Of a DNA stretch of 48,420 nucleotides, positions 32,930 to 42,124 are shown piece after piece. A program made the translations under genes and the position numbers. The DNA comes from Phoronis australis (Eukaryota > Phoronida > Phoronidae), in contig NMRA01000111.1 in assembly GCA_002633005.1 (NCBI GenBank), positions 2,541 through 50,960 of the forward strand, read 5' to 3'. Position 1 is the stretch's first letter. Every line of letters starts with the position of its first letter. The notes under the pieces are model-generated. The model did not search any database. It was not told the origin of the DNA and was given only the letters and a program-made list of their open reading frames with translations.

Positions 32930-33270
32930 TTGCTTATAACTTCCTCGCCAAACACTGCATTCAGATTATTTTAATGAAGCAAGTCTGTTGGTAGATACAT
33001 CGAAAATTTTGATAAATTATATACATCGAGACATCATTTATTGAAAATTCTACTTGTGCTTATAGTTGCGGTATCAGGCACTATTTGCAAAAAGTATTGA
33101 AATAACTTTACAGGTTGATGCAGGATAAATTTACACAATTTACACAAATATTGAACCCCGTTATTTAAAATTCTGTTTCTGCCTATGACTTACTTACAGG
33201 GCACTACATATAGATTCTTTTCAATATTTGCACCCATGTTTTTGTGATCAATGAACATAACGAAATAGGT
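32930..33270. repeat. Second copy of the interior unit of the 18.7-kb element
   Basis: The stretch contains ATTGAAAATTCTACTTGTGC then TTATAGTTGCGGTATCAGGCAC (33040-33080) and a later block with TTTGCACCCATGTTTTTGTG. These match the tandem units inside 18691-19299. The 91-bp terminal arms are not seen here. Confidence 0.55.
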
Positions 33271-36200
33271 TTGCATGTGAGTGCATGAATTTGCCTTACA
33301 GAGTGACGACCAAGAGTAGTTTGGCTCAACGTCGGTCCGGATTACATGACTTGATTTGATTAAGTTGAGACACTTTTGCGTGAATGCACCACTCTGAAAG
33401 AAGATCTCAAATCATTTTCAGAGGTGTGCTCAGGTATAGATAATCATCTTACTCTCAACGAAGTCACTAAGACCATAGCCTACACCTAATTTACATAAAG
33501 CTTCACAAGTACAGCATCAAGCATAACAAACTTCAAAGACTTGTTTGGAAAATTTCCAAAGTCATCAACTGATAAAAAAAAACCTGACATGTTTAAAACG
33601 TCACTATCTTTTTCATCAGTTTAGCAAACATTTGTCGAAAAGTGGCCCTCGAACGATACTTGTCACGAAGACCTATGCAGCTAAAATCCCGTGTTCGCAG
33701 ATCACGTAGGTTATGACTGACGTGCATACGGCCAATTACACTGCTCAATGTGCCATCGTCACAAGTGACTAGGCTGGTGTATCTCAGGGTTGGAATTTGA
33801 ATTTTAAGCTGCTTATCATGTTTAACTGGCTAAAAGCAAAAATAGTATTAGTTGGTGTTTTACTGTCATAAACATCTCTCATGTTCCTTACCCGGGGTTC
33901 TACTTCCGTGCTAACATGAAAATGGAACATATATACTTCCCTGTGACTTGTGTTAGTAAGGAGAATATGAGATCGATGTTTTGTGAGTAAAAGGGCTTAT
34001 TGAATATTTTGTTTTTGGCCAGCTATACAGGGCGAAATGCAAATTTAATCTCTCAAGCACATTTTTTTTTGTTTATAATGTTTGCCGAAACTTGCATCAA
34101 ACCAAAAAGTTAAAAAGTTTTCAAAGGTTTATAACAAACTGAATTCGATCCCTGATAACAATTCGTGTGATGTGTGTCGCCAGAGAGCGACCGCGTGACT
34201 CATTTCCCCTTCGTCCTATTCAATCGTTCCACATTGCACCGGGTGAGTGAAGCTCGGACGTCCCGGTCTTCTAGTGACAACACATTCTCATCTGTTGGTA
34301 TTTAATCCTTTACTTAACGCCGTTGTCATATTATAAACAATGCAATTCATTCAAGTCAATTGTGAAAGTAGACTAGTAAAATCTTCGTGACCGTCTCTTC
34401 GACATTTTTGTCTAATATAAGTGCAACACATTCCCTTTGCTGTTTATGAACAGTAGCATGCCTGGAGGCATTTCATTGATGCATTTTCAACGAACCAAGA
34501 AAACCTTACGACTCCATATGCATGTCACATAGTTGCCAAAATTCGAAAGAGGAAAACTGAAACAGTGGTATATCCAAATATAAATCAGGAATGCAAGGGT
34601 GAAACACTTGAAAACGCTACAAGTAACAACGTTTTTGATTCTTCTACTCGAACGAGGAAATGATAAAGTTTATATTCATCTTAACCTCAGTTGGTGGTCT
34701 TTGTAAACTTCTTGCACTATGTGGACAATGTGGTTTACGTCATGAACTTGAATATCAAGACACTGCTTTGTGTTTTAAAATTGAAATGTTTGATAATTCT
34801 GTATAACCTAACTTTTATGAATATGGTGAGCCTATAAAAATTATGGATTCGGTTGGGAAATGATCTTGCACTGCAACAAGTGCCAAAAATTTGAAAATGC
34901 CCATCATGTATATCCCTTTAGTTTTATATTGAGTTATCCCATAACGGCTACATTTACTCAACCTACAAAGATTTGTTGTTTTCTCGTGTACAGCTTTATA
35001 TATTTAAGAAAAACGACTGAAATTGACTCTTTAACTGCTAAAATGTGATGGGGATTGTATTCGGGAAAACTTATTAGACATTAAACGGCAAAGTAGGCCT
35101 ACATTAGATGATTTTCAAAATCTTTTGAAATTGAATTTCGGCGAATGTTGACGAAGTTTGAGGAAACTTGGCTAATTCTTTGGCCGAGGACCGGCGACCG
35201 GACTGGGAGAGGCGATGTTCAGGCATGACAAGGAGGGAATCGAAAATTACTACAATCGGATGCTGGGCTATAGGACCAATTAGAAATTATAGGCGACTGC
35301 ATGGGTGGGTAGGGGCGAAACCGGTTTGACGTCTTGGTGGCGACAGAGATTGATAACTTGCCGAATAAGTTTGTGCCACTGACACCCTAATAATTTTAAC
35401 CCTGACTGGAATGCTCTGCTGCTCACTGCTGGACTGAGAACTGGATTTAAAAACGAACACTAAGGCAGTAACTTTCAAAAGTTTTATATAAGATCAGTCA
35501 GTGGGAATGTCCAGAATTTTTGGAAGGGGAGGTCCAATCTTGAGCGCAGCCTATGGTTCTAGTTATCATAGACATCTGTCTATGATAGTTATCGTTAATC
35601 CTCTACCTGTGCTAACTAAACCAAAGAAATCACATCATGTCACCGACGGCGGGAATGTTCGGTTCTCTCTTTATCGGATGCTATATACCGGAAGGGCCCC
35701 CACTGCGGACACGTCCTCAACGGACTAGCACGTTCTCAAAAGCGGCGACGTACCAAACTTTAACACTGAAAAATGACCGGAGTCATTATCAACATTAAAA
35801 AAAAACGGTCCCGGTCATTTTTACACGGTCGGAGGTCAAAATTTAGTCACTGGCGGCGTTTCATTAGTGGCTAGTGCGACTCTACATAATCCTGAAGCTT
35901 GCCGAAGCTTGTCAAATTTAATTTGTCGATGAAAAGTAGACATGTTTGTTGAAAAAAAATTGTAAAAAACATGAAATCTTGTTTATTTTAAATAAAATAA
36001 TTGAAACCAATCTCATCATGAATTACTTGAAAGCTGTCACAGTAAAATCATTTCCAACACTGCAATTAAGGACCAACCACTGAGATAGTGACTAACAGTT
36101 CTCCAATTTTGGAATACTAAATAAATTTCCACAAAAGGTGACATGGCAGCTCCCTAAAAAGGTACCTGATTTACGGTGTCTATTTTCCAAGTGCGCTCAT

Positions 36201-36536
36201 GATGTGAAAGTGCATTGAGAAACTTGTTCTAGCAGCCGGCAGAGGTCACCTTTTTCCAATCAGGTTTGGACTTACGTCCCCTTTGTTAATGACGTCAAAG
36301 CAAAATGGTTGACATTGTCGAAGAAGATGTCTAGTAGACCTCCAAATGATAGGTAATTTGTTACCTTTCTAGTTGGCTATATTGCATCTAACGTGGTGAT
36401 ATTGTCTCTGTACTTAATAAGAATCATTTGAACAACAGTTCTGTGATCGTCAGTGTAAGCCTGCTTTTGAAAATGGGTGCCAATAAACTAAACATTGGTG
36501 CTAGGAAGTAGGAACCACAGGCTGGCACAGGCACAG
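33271..36536. other. Intergenic stretch without a supported gene
   Basis: No exon is supported. Short frames at 34860, 35287 (reverse) and 35501 have no splice or homology support. An inverted pair AAAAATGACCGG / CCGGTCATTTTT (35770-35822) may be a small transposon remnant. The part around 35160-35480 and 35640-35880 is CpG-richer but unexplained. Confidence 0.55.
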
Positions 36537-37787
36537 GCGTCCTTAGTTAGGCAATGACCATCGCCTCTGTTGGCCCGAACCAGAGGCGATGCAGCTCCTA
36601 TAGGCGCTCTGTACGCTGGAAGCTTTTCAGCAAATTATGCCTCGCACCGACTAAATCATCAAAGTCACGTTGTTATAAATACCTTTTGCGCATAGAGGAA
36701 CACCTTAGGTAGGGAGAACAGCATTTTTCAAAAATTTTAGAAAATGTGCATGTAATATACATCACAAGAAAGCTCTCTACAAGACTAAAAGACCGGTGCA
36801 AAAATTTTTAAAATCGGACTTACGGTTCCGGAGAAAATGGTGTTTTTGTGTCAAATGTTTTGGTAAAAATTCTGTCAAATCAAATTTGTGAGTTTGAAAT
36901 ATAATGGTTACAAATCTACGTAACCTAGACAGACATGTTATACATCATTTCAAAGAAAATTTTATGATGAATAATTTGCAAAAAAGAACATTCCGATTGG
37001 ACATTCCTGTGCGAAGATATTGACCTTAAAGTCAACAAAGTCGACGAAGAAAAGTCATTACGTTCAATTTTGNCTTTGAGCAGTCCCTATTTCAGTTCCC
37101 AAAATCGTGAACTCACCATTTTTATACTGCGCACGCTCCAATTTTTACCGCGCTCGCTAGGTGATGTGACTTCATGACCTCAATCTTTAAATAGGCTAAA
37201 GGTGAGCCACTGCGGTCTTGTCAGTCAAATGTTCCTTTCCAAAATGCCACAACTTATACTTGTCTTTAATTGGCGTTACTTGAAACTGTTTGTATTTCAA
37301 TGAATTATTGTTTGTATTTGATAAAAATAAATGCTGTTGATATGACATTTAATAGTCTTTGTGCACATATTTGACATTTTAATGTTTAACAACACGGCAA
37401 ATGCACAGCTGGTTCCCGGCAGCACGTACGCAAAGGGCGGGAACTTCAGCTTTCAAAGTTCGCCGGTAGGACCGCAACTTCTGACCTTCGGAGTGCGCCG
37501 AGTGAAAATGTTGAGTTCACGATTTTGGGAACTGAAATAGGGACTGCTCGAAGAAAAAGTTTGATAATGGGAGTATTTGTTCGACTTGGAAGGAATTAAA
37601 CACATCGACAACCTCCTAAGGTGTTCCTCTATGCGCAAAAGGTATTTATAACAACGTGACTTTGATGGTTTAGTCGGTGCGAGGCATAATTTGCCGAAAA
37701 GCTTCCGGCGTACAGAGCGCCTATAGGAGCTGCATCGCCTCTGGTTCGGGCCAACAGAGGCGATGGTCATTGCCTAAGACGTCCTCA
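36537..37787. mobile_element. 1.25-kb element with ~170-bp inverted ends
   Basis: About 170 bp at 36537-36712 (from GCGTCCTTAG...GGCAATGACCATCGCC to AGAGGAACACCTTAGG) recurs as the reverse complement at 37612-37787 with few mismatches. The arm itself contains a hairpin (TCGCCTCTG...CAGAGGCGA). The 105-codon open frame at 37453-37770 reads mostly through the right arm and is not a gene. A second inverted-repeat element lies inside. Confidence 0.8.
37078..37549. mobile_element. 472-bp element with perfect 37-bp inverted ends, nested
   Basis: The sequence GAGCAGTCCCTATTTCAGTT (continuing CCCAAAATCGTGAACTC) at 37078-37114 is an exact reverse complement of 37513-37549. The interior has no credible open frame. 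It is nested within the larger inverted-repeat element, and an N lies at 37073, five bases from its left end. Confidence 0.85.
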
Positions 37788-38349
37788 GCTTCTGATCGTC
37801 CCCAATACACTACATATAATACTATAAGGTATGACACTCCCGACTAGAAATTCCACGGGTGCTTCACTTCAGCCCTCCATAGCTAACATAAAACTCAATA
37901 AATTTACACAAAACAAGGTTTCAACAAACCATTGGATAGCATGGTTCATCAATGGCGTCTGCATACGGTATTAATGGTAATGGTGTCAAATACGGCACCC
38001 AGCGTATTTCTGTTTTTCCTTATAAATACATGTGTGGGTCGAAGATATGAAATTTTTTCTATCTTGCAGTGTTAATACTTCTCCCAACTTCCAACATGCA
38101 GTCGTAATATCAACAAATTTTTCGAACTCGATGAACTTGCAGAGAGGCCATGTTTGAATGTGGTTGTATTATTGCGCCACCTGTGGATGACAACTATGTC
38201 GTGTACATGTAAAGGAAATCTCAATCACAGTATTTTTTTATTGGCAATATTATCCGCCAGCACTGCACACTTTTGCAGAGGTAATTCAAATTAAGAAGAA
38301 TCATCTATTGTGGATAGTAATGATCTTTATATACCTCCTAACTAGCTTA

Positions 38350-38966
38350 TTTAAAGTGCGTGGTCGTATGGTAAAAAATTATCCGTCGGGACCACGCCTT
38401 CTCCAAGGCCCTTAAAGCACGTGGTCGTTTGGAGGAAAAATGTCTGCCCGACCACAAGCGATCTGAGACTTGAGCAAAATCGCATCGGGTGGGTACCGTT
38501 TAAAAATTAAAGCCTCTACTAGACTCTCTGAGTCAATTGAAGTATGTTGTCGTCTGGTAAAAAATTGTACGTTGGGACCACGCCTTCTCCAAGGCCCTTA
38601 AAGCGCGTGGTCGTTTGGAGGAAAAATGTCCGCCCGACCACAAGCGATCTGAGACTTGAGCAAAATTGCATCGGGTCGGTACCGACAAAAAATTAAAGCC
38701 TCTACTAGGCTCTCTGAGTCAATTAAAGTACGTGGTCGTCTGGTAAAAACTTGTACGTCGGGACCACGCCTTCTCCAAGGCCCTTAAAGCGCGTGGTTGT
38801 TGGAGGAAAAATGTCCGCCCGACCACAAGCGATCTGAGACTTGAGCAAAATCGCATCGGGTCGGTACCGACAAAAAATTTAAGCCTCTACTAGACTCTCT
38901 GAGTCAATTAAAGTACATGGTCATCTGGTAAAAAATTCTACGTCGGGACCACGCCTTCTCCAAGGC
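38350..38966 (+). repeat. Left array, ~186-bp units
   Basis: The marker GACCACGCCTTCTCCAAGGC occurs at 38390, 38576, 38762 and 38947, that is, at periods of 186, 186 and 185 bp. Units also share CCCGACCACAAGCGATCTGA and CTCTACTAGACTCTCTGAGT. Unit-to-unit identity is high. Confidence 0.92.
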
Positions 38967-39101
38967 ATTAGCATGAAATCCAAACAAAGCCGTTTAATAA
39001 CAAGCGTGTTGTTTTCGGTATACTTACACAAATCAAGAGCATCTATTAACCGATGCATCGTTTACTTTTTGAATTTAAAAGAATAAAAATTACACCTGAG
39101 C

Positions 39102-39263
39102 CATAGCGGATCCATGATTTTGAGTTAGGGGGGCCAGGGAAGAGTATTAGTGAGGATTTTGCCCGTCAGACATTCGCACCATCGAACTGCGAAATGAAAT
39201 GTGGAAGAGTTTTATGGGGGGGGGGGGCATTATCTCTTGGCCCCTTACCTCTAAATCCGTCAC
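39102..39263. mobile_element. Short hAT-like MITE remnant inside the foldback element
   Basis: The left end CATAGCGGATCCATGATTTT with AGTTAGGGGGGCC, and the right end GGCCCCTTACCTCTAAATCC with GTCAC, are imperfect inverted repeats. They resemble the common CAGTGGCGGATCC...GGGGGG termini of short hAT-type elements. A run of 10 or more G lies inside (about 39217). Confidence 0.5.
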
Positions 39264-39906
39264 CGAGTCCAAGACAGGTAATAGGTTCATGGCAAATGCC
39301 CTGTGGGACCTGTTTCTTTTAGTTCCTTCCCGACCTGGTGCCGGATGCAGGTCTTCCCCCTACTACAACATGTTGCGCTTTAGGCCTACCGCTCGGATGA
39401 TGGCAGAGGACCTCATCGCCACGCAGGGCTGGTAGTCGGTAGAGGCCACCTAATACGGCAGGTGTTTATCTCGCGGACCACGCGGCAAGCTTGCCACACT
39501 TGCCAGCTTGTGTGAATTTAGACTATACCTATACATACCACATTTAGACTATACCTATACATATCACACTTTCTACGTAAATGGGCGATAATCGATATAT
39601 TCTTTACCTAACTGAGCATTTCATATTTTAAATTGGTTATTACACATTTCGTTTTACAACATTTCCACTTGAACAACACAAACTTTTCCATAGGCAAAAC
39701 ACAAATTTCAATTACATATTGAAATGCTTGTGTTCTGTGTGCACCGACAAGAGATGCATTTTATAACAAGTACTGAAACACAATTCTTCATTAGAGTTTT
39801 AATTTTATAAGTAACAGCAATCACACCATGATTTCTTACTCTTATTCAACATGATAAAGTGGTAATTGCATTTCAAATGAATAACTACAAGCAGCCTAGC
39901 GTTTTT

Positions 39907-40412
39907 CTCAGATCGCTTGTGGTCGGGCGGACATTTTTCGTCCAAACGACGACGCGTTATAAGTATGCCTATTTTAAAGAAGACGTCGTCCAGACAGATA
40001 TTTTTTTACAGTACGACCACGCGCTTTAAACGATTAAGAGAGGGTGGTCGGGGCAGTCAGTTTTCGTCCCTACTGACCTGACACAATTTTTCTCGAGTCT
40101 CAGATCGCTTGTGGTCGGGTGGCCATTTTTCGTCCAAACGACCACGCGCTATAAGTAAGCCTATGTTAAAGAAGGCGTGGTCCCGACGGATATTGTTTTA
40201 CCATACGACCACGCACTTTAAACGATTTAGAGAGGGTGGTGTGGGCTTTTAATTTTCGTCCCTATTGACCGGACACGATTTTGTTCGAGTCTCAGATCGC
40301 TTGTGGTCGGGCGGACATTTATCGTCCAAACGACCACCCACTATAAGTAGGTCTATGTTAAAGAAGACGTGATCCAGACAGATAATTTTTTACCGTACGA
40401 CCATGCGCTTTA
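39907..40412 (-). repeat. Right array, ~192-bp units in opposite orientation
   Basis: The marker CTCAGATCGCTTGTGGTCGG occurs at 39907, 40099 and 40291, with periods of 192 bp. It is the reverse complement of the left-array core. A further partial unit, AGAGAGGGTGGTCAGGGCTG, continues at about 41065-41163 after an insertion. Confidence 0.9.
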
Positions 40413-40647
40413 ATTCTGCAGTGGCTGATCCAAGGATACTACAAGGGGGGAGGCCCAGCATGTTGGCGCGGACAATTGGGCAAAGCGCGATTGTATGTGG
40501 ACAAGCGGCTCGAGAGTTGCAGGAGCCAGGGATGTGGAGTTTCTGTCCAGGAAATCTTTTAGTGGACTTAAAAAGAGAAGAAAAAGAAAAAGAAAAGGAA
40601 AAAACAGGAACGGCACAATTTGGGGTCTCCGGGCAGCTCTCCCTCTC

Positions 40648-40961
40648 CAGTGGCGGATTTACGGGGGGCGAAGGGAGCCATAGCCCCCTTTAAAATTCTA
40701 CCACATAGCATTTGGGAGGTCGGGTGCGAATTGCCGAGTAGGCACATGCTCGCAACCAGGAGGGCTCCGGGGATGAGTAAACAATGCATAGGCCCTGAAA
40801 AAACCCCGTTTGCCTTATTTTTAAAAACAACAGATCTGCAAGCCCAAAATTCTAGGCTCCATCGTCCGCACATTCTAGGCTGGGCGCGCACATCTGCCGA
40901 AATTCTCGTTAAGTTCTTGTGCGCTGGCCCCCTTCAACTCAAAATCCTGGATCCGCCCCTG
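40648..40961. mobile_element. hAT-like MITE, 314 bp
   Basis: The left end is CAGTGGCGGATTTACGGGGG. The right end is AAAATCCTGGATCCGCCCCTG, preceded by GGCCCCC. The ends pair as an imperfect inverted repeat typical of short hAT-type elements in animals. No intact 8-bp target duplication is evident. It lies within the insertion that splits the right foldback arm. Confidence 0.6.
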
Positions 40962-41169
40962 CTCTCAGCCGCTGTAGGTCCTAGTTGCTGGCCGGGACTC
41001 AATTACCTCACGCTTCACGCTGTTGCTGTTTCATTTTATTTGCGGCAACCAAGGGGGCGCATCCAAGAGAGGGTGGTCAGGGCTGAATTCTTGGCTGTAG
41101 TGACCAGAGACTATCTTAAGGTGCGTGGATTATTTTTTTTACCATACGACCACTTGCTTTAAAGGAGAA

Positions 41170-42059
41170 TGCCACCCGATTTAATTAGTCTTTTTTGCCG
41201 TCTTAATCGGTCTATATCCACATCGCCTCGCATACGGTCGACCTTACCTTGCCAAGAGGTGTCGCGTTAACCTGTGAGGAAGGTGAGTAACGACGCTAAA
41301 GTGGTTCATATGCAGAGTGAATGCCGCTATGTTGCGGTGCTTCGTTCCCGCTTGTCCGAACTAAGCAGCTGCGAGGAAAGCGGGTTTATCATTTTTTTTT
41401 TACTTCCTCGAAAGTCCGAAATGCTTAGGAAGTGGCTCATGGTAGTGAAGAATGAAATGTACGCTGTAAATAGCTAGTATGAGGCCGTGAAACATCTCCG
41501 TGTCTGTGGCCTGCAGACGTCGACAGTGCCTGACGAATGCCTGCTTATCAAGTAACTCCATACGTTCCGTTGTCTGAGCTTGTTCACGGCGCTTCTCTAG
41601 TATAAATTTCTTCATCACTATATTCCTGTTCGAATTGATAGCCTGTAAAACTTAACGATCCACCTGCGAAGTCGGGACTGATGAGCTCTAGCTCGTCCTA
41701 AGTCGCCGGGGATTGCGAGTTGCCATGTTGACGTTTATTCTGACTGAGCGTTCTGTTTCAAAATGAATTATTCTCACCCTAACCAATACTTATATAAAAC
41801 TGAAACAAAGTCTGTCTCATTAGATGCAATTTGTATTGCCTTTGGAGTGTTCGTGAGTGCAAATGATTTGAGAAGCCAGCAATGAATAAATCACTGCGTT
41901 ACCGGCTTTAGGTGCTATAAAACCAATTGACGGGACCCCGAGGCCGTGTGAGCTCATGCTAATTTAGTGTTTGCTGGAAGAAACTTGTGAAACAATTCGA
42001 TTTCCATCCCACGGCCAGGTGTTAGGGTTCCTTTTACATTACTCAAATAATGATTGTCA
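41170..42059. promoter_or_regulatory. CpG-rich segment, possible promoter of the 42-kb gene
   Basis: CpG is visibly denser from about 41210 to 42330 than in the rest of the window. A consensus donor AG/GTGAGT lies at 41283, which could end an upstream non-coding first exon of the + strand gene starting at 42060. No core promoter element is clear. Confidence 0.35.
41403..41615 (-). CDS. Possible small ORF, unrecognised
   Basis: On the minus strand, a 71-residue frame from ATG at 41615 starts MKKFILEKRREQAQTTERME and continues LLDKQAFVRHCRRLQ. Its charged, helix-like composition is unlike translated AT-rich noise. I recognise no family. It might be a first coding exon of a divergently transcribed gene, a transposon remnant, or chance in a CpG-rich region. 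Downstream on the minus strand there is only the foldback element. Confidence 0.2.
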
Positions 42060-42124
42060 ATGTACAACTTCTGCCCTGACGGTGCTGTGGCCAAAGCGGA
42101 ACCTGAATTCGCGGCCCCCGACGA
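42060..42124 (+). CDS. Exon 1 of the unrecognised gene
   Basis: The ATG at 42060 gives 21 codons, with the sequence MYNFCPDGAVAKAEPEFAAP, and ends in phase 2 at a perfect GA/GTAAGTAG donor. It lies in the CpG-rich segment, as expected near a promoter. The base at -3 of the ATG is T, a weak initiation context. Confidence 0.45.

Larger units (their letters stand above)
38350..41163. mobile_element. Foldback-like element with tandem-repeat inverted arms
   Basis: The left arm (38350-38966) is about 3.3 units of a ~186-bp tandem repeat. The right arm (39907 onward) has ~192-bp units of the related sequence in opposite orientation. Outer ends match: TTTAAAGTGCGTGGTCGTAT at 38350, and its inverse ACCATACGACCACTTGCTTTAAA ending at 41163. 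Shared unit core: GCCCGACCACAAGCGATCTG. The right arm is interrupted at about 40414-41056 by unrelated sequence. The architecture resembles FB/Galileo/TU-type foldback transposons. I see no transposase. Confidence 0.75.

Noticed and set aside
35287-35478. Reverse-strand 63-codon ORF with a signal-peptide-like start
   Set aside because: The start is only weakly hydrophobic, there are no splice sites or neighbouring exons in phase, and there is no recognisable family.
37453-37770. 105-codon - strand ORF, basic
   Set aside because: It is the translated right arm of the inverted-repeat element; the left arm at 36.5 kb carries the same sequence inverted.
40620-41162. 180-codon + strand ORF
   Set aside because: It reads through a hAT-like MITE, flanking insertion sequence and the end of the foldback array, so it is a composite of repeats.
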